From the NCBI GenBank assembly GCA_028710885.1, contig JAQTTG010000004.1:1-64000 (forward strand): a stretch of DNA of 64,000 bases, in the 5' to 3' direction. Positions 39,124-50,130 of the stretch are shown piece after piece. The position numbers were made by a program, and so were the translations under genes. The stretch's first letter is position 1; each line of letters begins with the position of its first letter. This DNA comes from Sulfuricurvum sp. (GTDB taxonomy: Bacteria; Campylobacterota; Campylobacteria; Campylobacterales; Sulfurimonadaceae). The notes beneath the pieces are model-generated. The model was not told the DNA's origin. It saw only the letters and a list, made by a program, of their open reading frames with translations, and made no database searches.

Positions 39124-40779
39124 TTATTTCAATTGGTCTTTAATCAAATCACCGAGACTGTGTGAATCGTTATCATTGATCTCATCAAGCATCTCTTGGT
39201 CTTTGATACGTTCAAGTTTTTTAACAGAAAGACGAATACGGTCACGTTTAGCATCTATGAGCAAAATTGCTGCTTCAAGTTCTTGTCCAATTTGAAGTTC
39301 TTCAGCAATCAAAGGATAAAGATCTTCATTACGGATAAGAGCATCTACTCCGCCTTCAAGTGAAACAAAAACACCGAAATCTTTTACATCACGAATTGTA
39401 GCTTTTACAACTTCATTCATTTTATGCTTCATTGCAAATTGATCAATTGGAGACTCTTCGAGTGACTTTCGGTTCAAAGAAATTTTTTCATCTTCCGCAT
39501 TGATTTTTGCGATTTTTACTTCAACTTCATCGCCTACTTTTAAAGACTCTTTACATTTAGCATTTTTATCCCATGAGAGGTCTTGATTGTGCAACAAACC
39601 TTCTACTCCGCCTACTTTAACAAAAGCACCGAAATCAGTTAATGATGTAACAATCCCTTTTACAACATCACCTTCTTTGAATTTTTTACTAAATTCTTCA
39701 AACGGTTTCGGCAAAAGACGTTTATATGAAACACGCAATTTATGAGTTTTAGAATTAATTTCAATTACTTCAACATCAATTTCTTGACCAACAGTCAAGT
39801 AATCTTTAGGATGTTTAATATTTTTGTCCCAAGTAATTTCTGAAATATGCAAGAAACCTTCAATATCATTACCTAAATCAACAAATATACCATACGGTTC
39901 GATGTTGCTCACAGTAACAGTGATCGTATCACCCTCTTCCAATGCTTCCTCTACTTCTCTCCAAGGATCCGGCTGAACCGCTTTAATAGAAAGTGAAAGA
40001 TGACGCTTGTCTTTGTCGTATGCAATTGCTTTGACTGTAACAACATCACCCTCTTTGTAAAGTTTTGATGGATTAACCGGCCCTTTGTAGCTGATTTCAT
40101 TGTAATGAACAAGACCATCAATGCCACCTACATCTACAAACATTCCGTAGCTTGTGATTTTTTTGACAGTACCTTGGATAATTTTATCATCTTCCATCAA
40201 TGCATCAATCACTTCTTTTTTACGTTTACGCTCATCATTGAAAAGTTTACGGCGAGAGACAACGATTGATGCTTCAGCAGCATCAACTTTAACCACTTGC
40301 GCTTTGATAGTTTTCCCGACAACTTGGTCAGTATCTTTAAATGCTGCCAAAGAACGAGGAAGAAAGAAATGGACATCGTCCGCTTCAAGAAGGTATCCAC
40401 CTTTATTTTTCTTTGTCACCAATGCTTCAATAATGACAGATTCAAAATCTTCTTTATGTGCATTAATAAAAGCAAGCGTTTTTTCTTGCTCAAGAACTTT
40501 TTTATAGGAGATTTTTGGACGCTCATTGTAGTGCCCCATCACCATTACCATAATTTTATCGCCGACGTTAAAAAGAAGATTTCCCTGAGCATCACGAATT
40601 TCATCCAGTGGAAGGATACCTTCAAGTTTTTCACCGACGCCTACCAACGCGCGGTTATCACCCTCTTGGATCTCTACTACTTCACCTTCTGTAATACGTG
40701 TTGATTCTTGCTCTTTGAAAGATGCCTCTAACATCTCAGCAAAATTTTCTTCTTCGAACGATTCGTTATCGAAAGCCAT
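39124..40779 (-). CDS. rpsA: 30S ribosomal protein S1
   Basis: A 551-residue protein with six S1 RNA-binding repeats. Clear repeats include IIQGTVKKITSYGMFVDVGG, TITVTVSNIEPYGIFVDLGN, DVVKGIVTSLTDFGAFVKVG and VVKATIRDVKDFGVFVSLEG. It binds mRNA on the 30S subunit to help initiation. The N-terminal acidic stretch (ESFEEENFAEMLEASFKEQE) is typical. It lies 73 bases after ispH; the ispH-rpsA order is widely conserved in Campylobacterota and some other bacteria. Confidence 0.96.
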   Translation of the reverse strand: MAFDNESFEEENFAEMLEASFKEQESTRITEGEVVEIQEGDNRALVGVGEKLEGILPLDEIRDAQGNLLFNVGDKIMVMVMGHYNERPKISYKKVLEQEKTLAFINAHKEDFESVIIEALVTKKNKGGYLLEADDVHFFLPRSLAAFKDTDQVVGKTIKAQVVKVDAAEASIVVSRRKLFNDERKRKKEVIDALMEDDKIIQGTVKKITSYGMFVDVGGIDGLVHYNEISYKGPVNPSKLYKEGDVVTVKAIAYDKDKRHLSLSIKAVQPDPWREVEEALEEGDTITVTVSNIEPYGIFVDLGNDIEGFLHISEITWDKNIKHPKDYLTVGQEIDVEVIEINSKTHKLRVSYKRLLPKPFEEFSKKFKEGDVVKGIVTSLTDFGAFVKVGGVEGLLHNQDLSWDKNAKCKESLKVGDEVEVKIAKINAEDEKISLNRKSLEESPIDQFAMKHKMNEVVKATIRDVKDFGVFVSLEGGVDALIRNEDLYPLIAEELQIGQELEAAILLIDAKRDRIRLSVKKLERIKDQEMLDEINDNDSHSLGDLIKDQLK

Positions 40780-40852
40780 GCCTATTCCCTTGTAACTAAA
40801 AATTGGCTGATTATAGCGAAAAAATGCTTGTTTAGAGATTAGAGTCGTTAAA

Positions 40853-41686
40853 TTAGGAGTTTGTTAAAGAGTTAATTTTAGCTATTACATCATCAATAAT
40901 CCAGTCTGGAGTTGATGCTCCAGCACTGATACCACAATATTTTTTCCCCTCAAACCATTCTTGTAGAAGATCATTTTGACTCTCTATATGAAAACTATCA
41001 GGGCAATATTGCTGAGAAATTGAGTGCAGTTGCTTCGTATTAGAAGAATTTTTCCCACCAATAATTATCATAACATCAGCTTCTTGTGAAAGTTTTCGAA
41101 TCGCATCTTGATTATCAAAAGTTGCATTACAAATCGTATTAAATACCCGAACTTCATTATGCGTTGCCATTAACCGGCCAACAATTTCTTGGTACTCTTC
41201 AATTTTTCGAGTTGTTTGAGCGACAACAGCCACTTTTTCACGTAAACGTAATTTTTCAACTTCTTCGGGAGCATTGACAACAAATACTTTGCCAACTGCA
41301 TAACTTTTTACCCCTTTAATTTCAGGATGGCTTTCGTCTCCAAAAATAACAATATCGTATCCCTGTTCAGACATCTCTTCACATATCTGCTGCGGTTTAG
41401 TCACATAAGGACATGTTGCATCGACCACATTTACATTACGCTCATTTAAAATAGAAAGTTCTTGCTTAGGTATACCATGAGTTCTAATAACTGCAGTATT
41501 TCCTGCTTTAAACGTATTAATATCTTCACTTAAAGCAACATTGAAGTCATTTTTAAGCCGATCAATTTCATTGGAATTATGGATCAATGGCCCATAAGTG
41601 GAAGAGTTTTTATTCTCCTCAGCAATCTTTATAGCACGTTTAACACCAAAACAAAACCCATAACTTTCAGCTAATTGAATTTTCAT
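40853..41686 (-). CDS. ispH: 4-hydroxy-3-methylbut-2-enyl diphosphate reductase
   Basis: A 277-residue iron-sulfur enzyme, last step of the MEP isoprenoid pathway. The three cluster cysteines are visible in [24 protein letters not shown] and [18 protein letters not shown]-type substrate contacts appear as [12 protein letters not shown]. Its start overlaps the aroA stop (four bases), so the two are coupled. Confidence 0.96.
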   Translation of the reverse strand: MKIQLAESYGFCFGVKRAIKIAEENKNSSTYGPLIHNSNEIDRLKNDFNVALSEDINTFKAGNTAVIRTHGIPKQELSILNERNVNVVDATCPYVTKPQQICEEMSEQGYDIVIFGDESHPEIKGVKSYAVGKVFVVNAPEEVEKLRLREKVAVVAQTTRKIEEYQEIVGRLMATHNEVRVFNTICNATFDNQDAIRKLSQEADVMIIIGGKNSSNTKQLHSISQQYCPDSFHIESQNDLLQEWFEGKKYCGISAGASTPDWIIDDVIAKINSLTNS

Positions 41687-42963
41687 TTTGAGACCTTGGC
41701 AAACGTTCCTAAAAGTTCAAAAAAATTGGGAAAAGAAGTATTGATACATTCGACATCATGAACTTCCATACCACATTTTAAACCTGCGATCAAAAAACTC
41801 ATCGCTATACGGTGATCTCCGTAACTATTGATAGTTGCAGATTGTAATACACCGCCATATACTGCATAACCATCACTATACTCTTCCGTCACAATAGCAC
41901 ATAAATTTAAGTTATCCACTACGCTTTTTATACGGTCAGATTCTTTAACACGTAATTCTTCAGCATTTTTAATGATGCTTTTCCCCTCCGCACACGCCAT
42001 CGCGATCGACAGAGCAGGAAGTTCATCAATAAGCCATGCGATATTCTCTTCTACAACAACCGCTTTCAATGGAGCACTTTTAATCGTTATTGTCCCAATT
42101 GGTTCATATCGCTCATCTGTTACACTATAACTGATCAATGCACCCATTTTCTCTAAAACTTTAAAAGCTTCTATACGAGTGGGGTTAAGAGTTACCCCTT
42201 CAATAATCGCGGATGAACCTGGAATGATCGCAGCAGCAACTGCAAAGAAAAAAGCACTTGAAGGATCTGCCGGAACACGGATATCCAATGGAAAAAGAGG
42301 CTTTTCCAACGGCCAAATTTTTGTTTCAAGACCATTAATTTCAACACGTGCTCCCATACCGCGCAACATCCGTTCAGTATGATCACGGCTTAGTTCCGGC
42401 TCACGAAATGTACAAACACCGTCGGAACGAAGAGCCGCAAGCATCATCGCACTTTTTACTTGCGCCGAAGCAACGGGAGAAGTATAATCAAACGCTTTTA
42501 GTGATGCACCACGTATAGAGAGTGGCGCAAGATCACCATTTTTTCTCCCATCAAGTTTAGCACCGATTGCACGTAATGGCTGGGTTACACGCTTCATAGG
42601 ACGTCGTTTTAAATACTCATCACCGCTTAAAACAAAATGTCCCTCTGCCGAAGATAAAAGACCGCAAAACAGACGCATACCGGTGCCTGAGTTACCACAA
42701 TCAAGAATTTCGCTGCTCTCTTGTATTCCATTCGACTTAATGGTAATAACAGACCCATCATCGGTAATCTTTGCCCCTAAATGAGCAACAATGTTTAGAG
42801 TGTTAAGTGTATCTTCTGCACGTAGAAAATTTTCAATACGGCTTTCACCTTCAGCAAGTACAGCGAACATAGCACATCGATGGGAAATCGATTTATCCGG
42901 TGCTATAGTGTCACTTTTAAATGCTATAGAGGTTTTTACAGCCTCAACACTCGCGTTCATCAT
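41683..42963 (-). CDS. aroA: 3-phosphoshikimate 1-carboxyvinyltransferase (EPSP synthase)
   Basis: A 426-residue enzyme of the shikimate pathway joining shikimate-3-phosphate and PEP. Motifs: [19 protein letters not shown] (phosphate-binding lysine and SHR), [34 protein letters not shown], and [11 protein letters not shown] near the C-terminal domain. Start at 42963 (MMNAS) or 42960; it overlaps the pheT stop. Confidence 0.95.
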   Translation of the reverse strand: MMNASVEAVKTSIAFKSDTIAPDKSISHRCAMFAVLAEGESRIENFLRAEDTLNTLNIVAHLGAKITDDGSVITIKSNGIQESSEILDCGNSGTGMRLFCGLLSSAEGHFVLSGDEYLKRRPMKRVTQPLRAIGAKLDGRKNGDLAPLSIRGASLKAFDYTSPVASAQVKSAMMLAALRSDGVCTFREPELSRDHTERMLRGMGARVEINGLETKIWPLEKPLFPLDIRVPADPSSAFFFAVAAAIIPGSSAIIEGVTLNPTRIEAFKVLEKMGALISYSVTDERYEPIGTITIKSAPLKAVVVEENIAWLIDELPALSIAMACAEGKSIIKNAEELRVKESDRIKSVVDNLNLCAIVTEEYSDGYAVYGGVLQSATINSYGDHRIAMSFLIAGLKCGMEVHDVECINTSFPNFFELLGTFAKVSK

Positions 42964-45290
42964 CGTAGTCCTACTCCAAGTTCTTCTTTTAAACCATTTA
43001 AAATAGCATCCATTGCGACATTAATATCTTCTTCTTCTAATGTTTTATCATCTGATTGTAAAACAAAACGAAGAGTCAAACTCATTTGCTCACCCAAAGA
43101 TTCAGAAATATAACGATCAACAGGATAAAAACGTCTAATTTGTACTGTCGCATATTTTTGAATCGCTAATTTTATTGTCTCATACGTTAATTCTTTTGAA
43201 ATCAATAAACTTAAGTCTCGATAGGAGGCTTGATACTTAGAATATGGTTGCGCTTCAACTAATGCATAAGCGAGAACATCTGTTTTAATCTCACACATAA
43301 ATGTTTGCCCAAGATCATATTCTTCTTCAATCTGTGGATGAAGACGAAAAATTTCACCCGCTTTTTCTCCATTTATGAGTACTTTTGCACAAATATAAGG
43401 GTGTGCCAAAGTATGTTCTGGAGCAAATGAAACCAATTCGAATGAGCCTACCACATCCGCAATCAATTTTGTGAAAGCAGCAAAATCAATTACAGCAGGT
43501 TTTCCGGCATTTGAAATTTTTTCACTTTCCATGCTCCCAGAGACAATAAAAGAGATACGTTTTGATTCATGACGATTCGTATCAAAAATCATCCCTGATT
43601 CAAACAATGCAATCTTTTTTTGATTAACTTTCACATTTGCCGAAGCAGAGTTCAAAAGACCTACCAACAATGTAGGACGTAACGTATCGAAAGTTGCTGT
43701 AATAGGGTTTATCAATTCTTTAGATACATCGGTACAAGTAAATCCAAATTTTTCGACTTGGGCACGTTCGTTAAAAACGAAATGAACACTCTCATAAAAT
43801 CCGCTTTGAGCAGCACGTTGACGATACATACGTGTTTTTTTATACTCATTCAAATCATTATTCATTTGATTTGCCTCAGCAAAAACAAGTGGTTTTGAGG
43901 GGATATTGTCAATCCCTACAATACGAACGACTTCTTCGATAATATCTTGTTTGTTCACGATGTCATGACGAAATTTCGGAACAGAAATGGCAAATGTCGA
44001 ACCCTTAGGTTTACCGATGTCCATCCCAAGATTTTTAAAAATCTGGGTAATAGTTGTTTTATCAATTTTGAGCCCGATAAATGACTCAAATTCTTCTTCA
44101 CACATACTGATTATTCGTGGTTCGTATGACGTGGTCAGTTCAATATTACCGCCATACACTTGAGAAGCTGAATATTTTTCAAACAAACTTCCTGCATAAC
44201 GGATTCCCATGTCGATTTTCGGTTCACTTCCACGTGAAGAGCGATAATAATGCGGACAGCTTGGGATTTTTTTATCTCCCATTTTTTTAGCAATAATATC
44301 AGGGGCTATATAACTCGCTTCGATAACGACTAACCCTTCATTCGCACTAAAATGTGCCTCTTTAAGTTGAGAAACACCGATTACAGAAACTTTTTCTTTT
44401 CCATAAAGTGCGGCATACCCATCCTCATCATTCTCTAAAGTGATAATCCCTTTTGTTTCAATATCACCAAATTTTTCAAATGGATACGCACGTAACACGA
44501 CCCCGGTACTTTGCGTTGCATAGAGTAACAGAGCATCCACTGTTGTAGTATAAGCCTCTTCTATAATGGCTAAGCGCAATGCGATAGCAAAAGGGACATG
44601 GAATTCTTTAACTTCAATCGCACCGAATAAAAGATCTGCATTAAACGTATCCGTATGATGCAGCTGTAAAATACGTCCGATTCCTAAACGTCCATCTTGC
44701 TTCTCTTTATAGTTAACTTCACGAAGTTCACGTGCAAGAGCTGCACGCAAATCCCGTGCAATCCCGTGAATACTCAAACAGTCTCCACGATTGGCAGTGA
44801 GTTCAATCTCAATCACATCGTCATTAAATGCGCCGTATTCATTGAGATTTTTTCCGAGCACCAATTCACCGATACTCGGATCAAGAATCATAATCCCCTC
44901 ACCCATTGAGGGTAAACCTATCTCTTTAGATGAGCAGATCATACCATGTGACTCAATACCGCGGAGTTTTGCCTCTTTTATTTTGAGCCCGCCAGGAAGT
45001 TCTGATCCGACGGTAGCCAGTGCAATATGAATCCCCTCACGAACATTCGATGCACCGCACACGATTTGACGCACTTCGCTGCCAACATTAACTTGACACA
45101 CATTGAGTTTATCCGCGTCGGGATGTTTTTCACATTTCTCAACAAATCCGACAACAACACCGTCCGCAACACGGATAACTTCATGTCGATCAACTTCCAA
45201 TCCGATCGCATTAAACGTTTTACATAAAGTATCTGCACTGATACCGTCCAGATCGATCCATTCATTTAACCAATTTTTTGTAACGATCAT
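42960..45290 (-). CDS. pheT: Phenylalanyl-tRNA synthetase beta subunit
   Basis: A 776-residue subunit of the alpha2-beta2 enzyme. Domains in order: N-terminal tRNA-binding EMAP-type fold ([20 protein letters not shown]), the B3/B4 editing domain in the middle, B5 ([16 protein letters not shown] nearby) and the C-terminal ferredoxin-like anticodon-binding domain ([20 protein letters not shown]). It overlaps pheS by four bases. Confidence 0.96.
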   Translation of the reverse strand: MIVTKNWLNEWIDLDGISADTLCKTFNAIGLEVDRHEVIRVADGVVVGFVEKCEKHPDADKLNVCQVNVGSEVRQIVCGASNVREGIHIALATVGSELPGGLKIKEAKLRGIESHGMICSSKEIGLPSMGEGIMILDPSIGELVLGKNLNEYGAFNDDVIEIELTANRGDCLSIHGIARDLRAALARELREVNYKEKQDGRLGIGRILQLHHTDTFNADLLFGAIEVKEFHVPFAIALRLAIIEEAYTTTVDALLLYATQSTGVVLRAYPFEKFGDIETKGIITLENDEDGYAALYGKEKVSVIGVSQLKEAHFSANEGLVVIEASYIAPDIIAKKMGDKKIPSCPHYYRSSRGSEPKIDMGIRYAGSLFEKYSASQVYGGNIELTTSYEPRIISMCEEEFESFIGLKIDKTTITQIFKNLGMDIGKPKGSTFAISVPKFRHDIVNKQDIIEEVVRIVGIDNIPSKPLVFAEANQMNNDLNEYKKTRMYRQRAAQSGFYESVHFVFNERAQVEKFGFTCTDVSKELINPITATFDTLRPTLLVGLLNSASANVKVNQKKIALFESGMIFDTNRHESKRISFIVSGSMESEKISNAGKPAVIDFAAFTKLIADVVGSFELVSFAPEHTLAHPYICAKVLINGEKAGEIFRLHPQIEEEYDLGQTFMCEIKTDVLAYALVEAQPYSKYQASYRDLSLLISKELTYETIKLAIQKYATVQIRRFYPVDRYISESLGEQMSLTLRFVLQSDDKTLEEEDINVAMDAILNGLKEELGVGLR

Positions 45291-46279
45291 CTAAACTGCT
45301 CCAATAATCTCGTATCTCCCTCAAACAAAGAGCGTAAATCACCGATTCGGTGAATCAGCATCGCGAAACGCTCAACCCCAAGACCGAACGCATAACCGCT
45401 GACATTTTCATATCCGACCGCTTTAAAGACATTCGGATCGACAATACCACATCCGAGAACTTCAAGCCAACCGGTTTTCGAACACACACGGCACCCTTCG
45501 CCGCCACAGAAAATACAGCTGATATCGACTTCGGCAGAAGGCTCTGTGAATGGAAAGAAACTTGGACGGAAACGGACATTGACCTCTCCAAACATCGTTT
45601 TAAGGAAGTCTTCGAGAATAAATTTGAGATTAGCAAACGACACTTTTCCTGCCTCTTCGACGACAAGCCCTTCTACCTGATGAAACATCGGTGTGTGGGT
45701 GATGTCGTAATCACGTCGAAACACGGCACCCGGAGCGATCATTCGAATCGGAGGCTTAGTTGAAAGCATGGTGCGAATTTGTACCGGTGAGGTATGAGTG
45801 CGCAACAACATCGAGTCTTTAAAATAAAAGGTATCCTGCATATCGCGGGCAGGATGGTATTTTGGAAGATTCAGTGCCTCAAAATTATGAAAATCATCCT
45901 CCACCATCGGTCCTGTTTGTACCGAGAAATTCATCGCAACAAAATACTCCACGATTCGATCCATCGTCTCCATGACCGGATGCAATGACCCACGCTCACT
46001 GGTTGGAGAATAAAGGCTCACATCGATCGCTTCCGCTTTCATCGAAGCTTGCAAATGTTCCATCGCTAAAAAAAGCTTGCGATCAAGTAACAGCGCGTTT
46101 AATCCCTCTTTGTGGATATTCAGTTCTTTGGCGAATGTCCCTTTTTCAGTATCAGGAATATCTTTCATACGGGCGAACTCAGCGTTCATTATCCCTTTTT
46201 TTCCGAAAATAGCAATTCGTATCTCTTCGATCTTATCAATCGAGTCGGCCGATTTTATAGCGTCATACCACTCTTGCAA
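45287..46279 (-). CDS. pheS: Phenylalanyl-tRNA synthetase alpha subunit
   Basis: A 330-residue class II synthetase subunit. An N-terminal coiled coil ([20 protein letters not shown]) precedes the catalytic core: motif 2 [20 protein letters not shown] and motif 3 [21 protein letters not shown] four-cysteine insert [12 protein letters not shown] probably binds zinc. The start is a TTG at 46279 with GGAG upstream; no in-frame ATG fits. It is divergent from the HIT gene and heads the pheST-aroA-ispH run. Confidence 0.95.
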   Translation of the reverse strand: MQEWYDAIKSADSIDKIEEIRIAIFGKKGIMNAEFARMKDIPDTEKGTFAKELNIHKEGLNALLLDRKLFLAMEHLQASMKAEAIDVSLYSPTSERGSLHPVMETMDRIVEYFVAMNFSVQTGPMVEDDFHNFEALNLPKYHPARDMQDTFYFKDSMLLRTHTSPVQIRTMLSTKPPIRMIAPGAVFRRDYDITHTPMFHQVEGLVVEEAGKVSFANLKFILEDFLKTMFGEVNVRFRPSFFPFTEPSAEVDISCIFCGGEGCRVCSKTGWLEVLGCGIVDPNVFKAVGYENVSGYAFGLGVERFAMLIHRIGDLRSLFEGDTRLLEQFR

Positions 46280-46407
46280 AATAGAGTCTCCATTGATGAT
46301 TTTTTGAAAGTTTTAACGTACATGAATACAATTTTAAAAAGTACTCTCAATTTAAGGGATATTGTAGTCAAATCTCTTTTATAAATAGCTTCAAGGGATA
46401 AAGCATG

Positions 46408-46416
46408 TGCTACAAT
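46408..46416 (+). promoter_or_regulatory. Extended -10 promoter of the HIT gene
   Basis: TGC followed by TACAAT (46411-46416), an extended -10 pattern, lies 24 bases before the HIT ATG, with GAGG at 46429-46432 as ribosome site. No good -35 box is visible. Confidence 0.45.
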
Positions 46417-46439
46417 AGCAGTAAAAAAGAGGTTTAAAT

Positions 46440-46796
46440 ATGTGTATTTTTTGTAAAATCATCAAGAAAGAGATTCCATCAAACACTGTTGCAGAAAATG
46501 ATGAATTTTATGCTTTTCATGATATTAATCCTAAAGCACCTATACATGTTTTAGCAATTCCAAAAGCACATTATAAAAGTTTTAACGATATACCAGGTGA
46601 TGTTATGGGGAGAATGTCAACGTTTATGCAAGAGGTTGCAAAAGCGTGTGGAATCGATGAAAGCGGCTACCGCATAATCAGCAATATCGGAGAAAATGGC
46701 GGGCAAGAGGTAGGGCATCTCCACTTCCATATCCTCGGCGGCGCAAAGCTCAAATGGGGTCATTTCGCCGACGCTGATCCGAAGGATTTTTTTTGA
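46440..46796 (+). CDS. HIT family (HinT-type) hydrolase
   Basis: A 118-residue purine nucleoside phosphoramidase-type protein. The histidine triad is HLHFHILGG near the C-terminus, and a CIFCKIIKKEIPS opening is typical of HinT. It hydrolyses nucleoside phosphoramidates such as adenylated lysine. It is monocistronic and divergent from pheS. Confidence 0.95.
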   Translation: MCIFCKIIKKEIPSNTVAENDEFYAFHDINPKAPIHVLAIPKAHYKSFNDIPGDVMGRMSTFMQEVAKACGIDESGYRIISNIGENGGQEVGHLHFHILGGAKLKWGHFADADPKDFF

Positions 46797-46935
46797 TTTA
46801 AACGCCATCGGAACCAAGTCCCGACGGCTACATAAACGCTGAGTTCATTTCAGCAGTGAGCTATTGCAAAAGCCAATAACACCTCGCCGTTTAACATCAT
46901 AACAATCATCCAAAAATAAAACGTTCGAGATTGTA

Positions 46936-47625
46936 TTACGCTTGATCGCGCCCCAGATAGCGATAAATCGATGCCGCAATCAATGCACCGATGATCGGTG
47001 CCAGCCAAAATAACCATAGCTGCGATATAGCCCAATCCCCTACAAATAATGCAACAGCCGTACTTCTAGCAGGGTTAACAGAGGTATTCGTGACCGGAAT
47101 ACTAATTAAATGGATCAGTGTCAACGCCAATCCAATGGCAATCGGTGCCATCCCCTGAGGAGCTCTTTTGTCAGTCGAACCGAGAATGACAAACAAAAAC
47201 ATCATCGTCATAACAATTTCAGTTATCAATGCCGCTGCCAATGAATAGCCTCCCGGAGAGTGTTCACCGTATCCGTTTGATGCAAACCCCGCACTTAGTA
47301 CAAATCCTTCATGTCCACTAGCGATCAGAAAAAGAATCCCTGCCCCAACAGTTCCGCCGAGAAGCTGGGCTAATATATACGGCATTAAATCATGCGTTGG
47401 AAAACGCCCTCCTGCCCAAAGACCGATTGAAACAGCAGGATTGAGATGACATCCCGAAATATGTCCAATAGCATACGCCATCGTCAAAACACTCAGACCG
47501 AATGCCAAAGCCACTCCGACAAAGCCAATCCCTAAATCCGGAAACGACGCTGAAATTACCGCACTTCCACATCCGCCCAGCACTAACCAAAACGTTCCGA
47601 TTCCTTCTGCAATATATTTTTTCAT
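46936..47625 (-). CDS. aqpZ: Aquaporin Z-like water channel
   Basis: A 229-residue major intrinsic protein. Both NPA loops are present: [13 protein letters not shown] and [14 protein letters not shown]. The selectivity residues in TSVNPARS (arginine after NPA) and the small loop A favour a water channel. The ATG at 47625 is chosen because GAGGAGG lies five bases ahead; an ATG 60 bases upstream adds a non-homologous stretch. No operon partner is seen. Confidence 0.9.
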   Translation of the reverse strand: MKKYIAEGIGTFWLVLGGCGSAVISASFPDLGIGFVGVALAFGLSVLTMAYAIGHISGCHLNPAVSIGLWAGGRFPTHDLMPYILAQLLGGTVGAGILFLIASGHEGFVLSAGFASNGYGEHSPGGYSLAAALITEIVMTMMFLFVILGSTDKRAPQGMAPIAIGLALTLIHLISIPVTNTSVNPARSTAVALFVGDWAISQLWLFWLAPIIGALIAASIYRYLGRDQA

Positions 47626-47721
47626 GATAGCCTCCTCTGTTATGAATGATAATAAAACGTACTGTAACATACGATTGTAATTCAAAAGTGAGAATTTAAA
47701 TAAGAAAAATTAATTTGGAAG

Positions 47722-47750
47722 AAAAAAGTCATCCCCTCTCAAAAGAGGAT
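47722..47750 (-). terminator. Terminator after osmC
   Basis: On the minus strand ATCCTCT and AGAGGGGAT pair around TTTG with one bulge, followed by GACTTTTTTC. It lies 13 bases after the osmC stop and ends the argH-osmC unit. Confidence 0.65.
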
Positions 47751-47762
47751 AACGAAGAAAAA

Positions 47763-48227
47763 TTATGCGTTGCACCCTTGCAACGTACCGAAATCAACAC
47801 TGCTTCCGCCGCCGCTGATCATTGCTTCATTTTCACGGATCACAGTTCCATTATGGATAATGGTATAAGTGATTGCTGTCGTATCACGGATCGTATTGAT
47901 CGTTGAGCAGTAAGTCTCGACACTCGCCATCACCCAACGAGCTGCGCTCAAATCATCCGCATCCGAATCGAACGAATATTCTAAATGCAATGTATTGAAC
48001 TTTCGAGGCGCAGTTTCGTTACGCACCACTTCTCCCGAAACGCTCAGATTTTTTACGGTATTACCGCTTTTTTGGGGAAGCATCACGATATCGGTCGCCG
48101 TACACCCAATAATCCCACTCAAAAAATACTCAATCGGAGAAATTTGCGGGCAGTCGATAATGAAGCTCCCCTTTTCGGTTTTCGCTTCAAATTTCATTTC
48201 ACTTTGGTGGCTAACGGTGATTTTCAT
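47763..48227 (-). CDS. OsmC/Ohr family protein
   Basis: A 154-residue protein of the OsmC family of thiol peroxidases. The two redox cysteines appear in [16 protein letters not shown] and [15 protein letters not shown], with the usual spacing of OsmC-like (YhfA-type) members. It would reduce organic hydroperoxides, though YhfA-like members may act differently. Its start overlaps the argH stop by four bases. Confidence 0.85.
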   Translation of the reverse strand: MKITVSHQSEMKFEAKTEKGSFIIDCPQISPIEYFLSGIIGCTATDIVMLPQKSGNTVKNLSVSGEVVRNETAPRKFNTLHLEYSFDSDADDLSAARWVMASVETYCSTINTIRDTTAITYTIIHNGTVIRENEAMISGGGSSVDFGTLQGCNA

Positions 48228-49609
48228 TTGACATCCTTGAGATAATGGTCAAAATAGATGATTTGTTCCAACGTCCGCACTTCCGCCGTTCCCCCTTGAG
48301 AAATTCTAGCATTCATGGAGTGTTCAATTGCCAAGAAACCGATCACATTCTCTTTGATACGGCTATCGATAGCATGAAGCTCGCTGTAGGCAATATCACT
48401 TAGATCGATACCGAGAACTTCGGCACGGGCAACAGCACGTCCGGTAATATGATGTGCTTCACGAAACGGAACATCGCAATGCTGGACCAAATAATCTGCC
48501 AAATCGGTAGCACTAAGATGACCGAGTTTGCAAGCACGCGCCATATTTTGCGGTTTGATTGTCATTGTTTTCAGAGCTTCACGCAAAATTTCAAGAGAAA
48601 TTTCAGCGGTTTCGACACTGTCAAAAACTCCCTCTTTGTCTTCTTGGGTATCTTTGTTGTACGCGAGCGGAAGCCCTTTCATGACGGTCAATAATCCCAT
48701 AAGATTCCCAAATACTCGCCCCGTTTTTCCACGAAGGAGTTCCGGTACATCAGGGTTTTTCTTTTGAGGCATGATCGAAGAACCGGTCGAATAGGCATCG
48801 GAAAGCTCAACGAAACGAAATTCATAACTCGACCAAAGAATAATCTCCTCTGCCAAACGGGAGATATGCATCATCAGCGTCGAGATATTAAAGAGAATTT
48901 CGAGTGCGAAATCACGGTCACTCACCGTATCAAGACAGTTAATACTCACCGAATCAAATCCGAGTGTTTTTGCCGTCATTTCGCGATTAATGTTATGCGG
49001 AGTACCTGCAAGGGCGGCACATCCGATCGGAGAGATGTTATTGCGCTCCGCAGAACTCTCAAAACGCTCTACGTCACGTTTGAACATCGATGCATAGGCA
49101 AGAAGATGAAATGCGAAATTGATAGGCTGAGCGTGTTGCAAATGGGTCATTCCCGGTAACAAAGTCGTGGTATGTTCACGTGCAATGTCCACAATCGCTT
49201 CCATCAATGATTTGATTTGTTCCACGATTTCATGATTTTTACGAAGTACAAAACGGCGAAAATCAAGGGCTACCTGATCATTACGGCTACGTGCAGTATG
49301 AAGTTTTTTCCCGGCTTCACCAATAATAGCGGTGAGGCGCTTTTCAATCGCCATATGCAAATCTTCATCACCGATCTTCCATTCAAAAGTACCGGATTCA
49401 ATTTCACTCAAAACCTGAGCCATTCCCGATTCGATCAAAGCTAGTTCAGCCTGCGTTAAAATCCCTTGATGGGCAAGCATTTGTGCGTGAGCAATTGATC
49501 CTTCAATATCTTCTCGGTAAAGCTTTTGATCAAACATAATGGATGCATTGAACTTTTCTAAAAGGGTTGACGCATCTTGTGCGAAACGTCCAGACCACAT
49601 TTTTTTCAT
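48224..49609 (-). CDS. argH: Argininosuccinate lyase
   Basis: A 461-residue enzyme, last step of arginine synthesis. It starts [20 protein letters not shown], the standard ArgH opening, and has [29 protein letters not shown] (catalytic histidine loop) and the fumarase-superfamily signature [14 protein letters not shown]. The ATG at 49609 has GGAG six bases ahead; the in-frame ATG 66 bases upstream is not supported. Confidence 0.96.
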   Translation of the reverse strand: MKKMWSGRFAQDASTLLEKFNASIMFDQKLYREDIEGSIAHAQMLAHQGILTQAELALIESGMAQVLSEIESGTFEWKIGDEDLHMAIEKRLTAIIGEAGKKLHTARSRNDQVALDFRRFVLRKNHEIVEQIKSLMEAIVDIAREHTTTLLPGMTHLQHAQPINFAFHLLAYASMFKRDVERFESSAERNNISPIGCAALAGTPHNINREMTAKTLGFDSVSINCLDTVSDRDFALEILFNISTLMMHISRLAEEIILWSSYEFRFVELSDAYSTGSSIMPQKKNPDVPELLRGKTGRVFGNLMGLLTVMKGLPLAYNKDTQEDKEGVFDSVETAEISLEILREALKTMTIKPQNMARACKLGHLSATDLADYLVQHCDVPFREAHHITGRAVARAEVLGIDLSDIAYSELHAIDSRIKENVIGFLAIEHSMNARISQGGTAEVRTLEQIIYFDHYLKDVK

Positions 49610-49667
49610 GGTATCTCCGAATAATAAATAAGTTGGGTATTTTAGCGAAGTTTGGATTAGAAGAAAA

Positions 49668-49685
49668 TCATCCAAAAGAGGATGA
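49668..49685 (-). terminator. Terminator after the cytochrome c gene
   Basis: On the minus strand TCATCC and GGATGA pair around six bases and are followed by TTTTC. It lies about 8 bases after the cytochrome stop and ahead of the argH ribosome site. Confidence 0.6.
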
Positions 49686-49693
49686 AAAAAGGT

Positions 49694-50029
49694 TTAATTA
49701 CAAGCGGGTACATTACCACTATCACCGGAATATTCAACAAGGAAATCTTCCAAATGTTTAGCATCTTTAGCATAGCCACGATCATTAAAATAGGTCCATG
49801 AAGCTTCTGCTTTTTTAGAAGAAAGATGAATCTGAGCTAATTGCTCCCCTTTGTTGGCCATAATAACTTTCCAAATACGCTGTTTTTTTGAACCAGCTAA
49901 TGCCTGCCCTCCGCCATGACACCCTTTGCACGACTCAATGTAGACTTTTTGACCTTTATAGGTAGCCGCATTAAGGATGCTTGAGCCGACTAGAAGTGTA
50001 ATCGCTACTGTAGCATAAAACTTTTGCAT
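49694..50029 (-). CDS. Small periplasmic c-type cytochrome
   Basis: A 111-residue secreted protein. Signal peptide KFYATVAITLLVGSSILNA; one haem site C34-K-G-C-H38 (ESCKGCHGG). The likely axial methionine is not obvious; candidates are near VIMANKGEQL. The C-terminus carries a lone cysteine (VPACN). Probably an electron carrier to a terminal oxidase or peroxidase; the partner cannot be named. It is single-gene, with its own terminator. Confidence 0.8.
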   Translation of the reverse strand: MQKFYATVAITLLVGSSILNAATYKGQKVYIESCKGCHGGGQALAGSKKQRIWKVIMANKGEQLAQIHLSSKKAEASWTYFNDRGYAKDAKHLEDFLVEYSGDSGNVPACN

Positions 50030-50130
50030 CGGAATTACTCTTTTCTAGATAAATAATATTTGATCAATGTTACATTACGAATTCTAATAAAGCGCTTAAT
50101 AAGATACACTTCAAATAGAGAAAAATACTC

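Noticed and set aside
46797-46935. Terminator or small RNA after the HIT gene
   Set aside because: GCCATCGG/CCGACGGC can pair with one wobble but no T-run follows and no promoter is evident.
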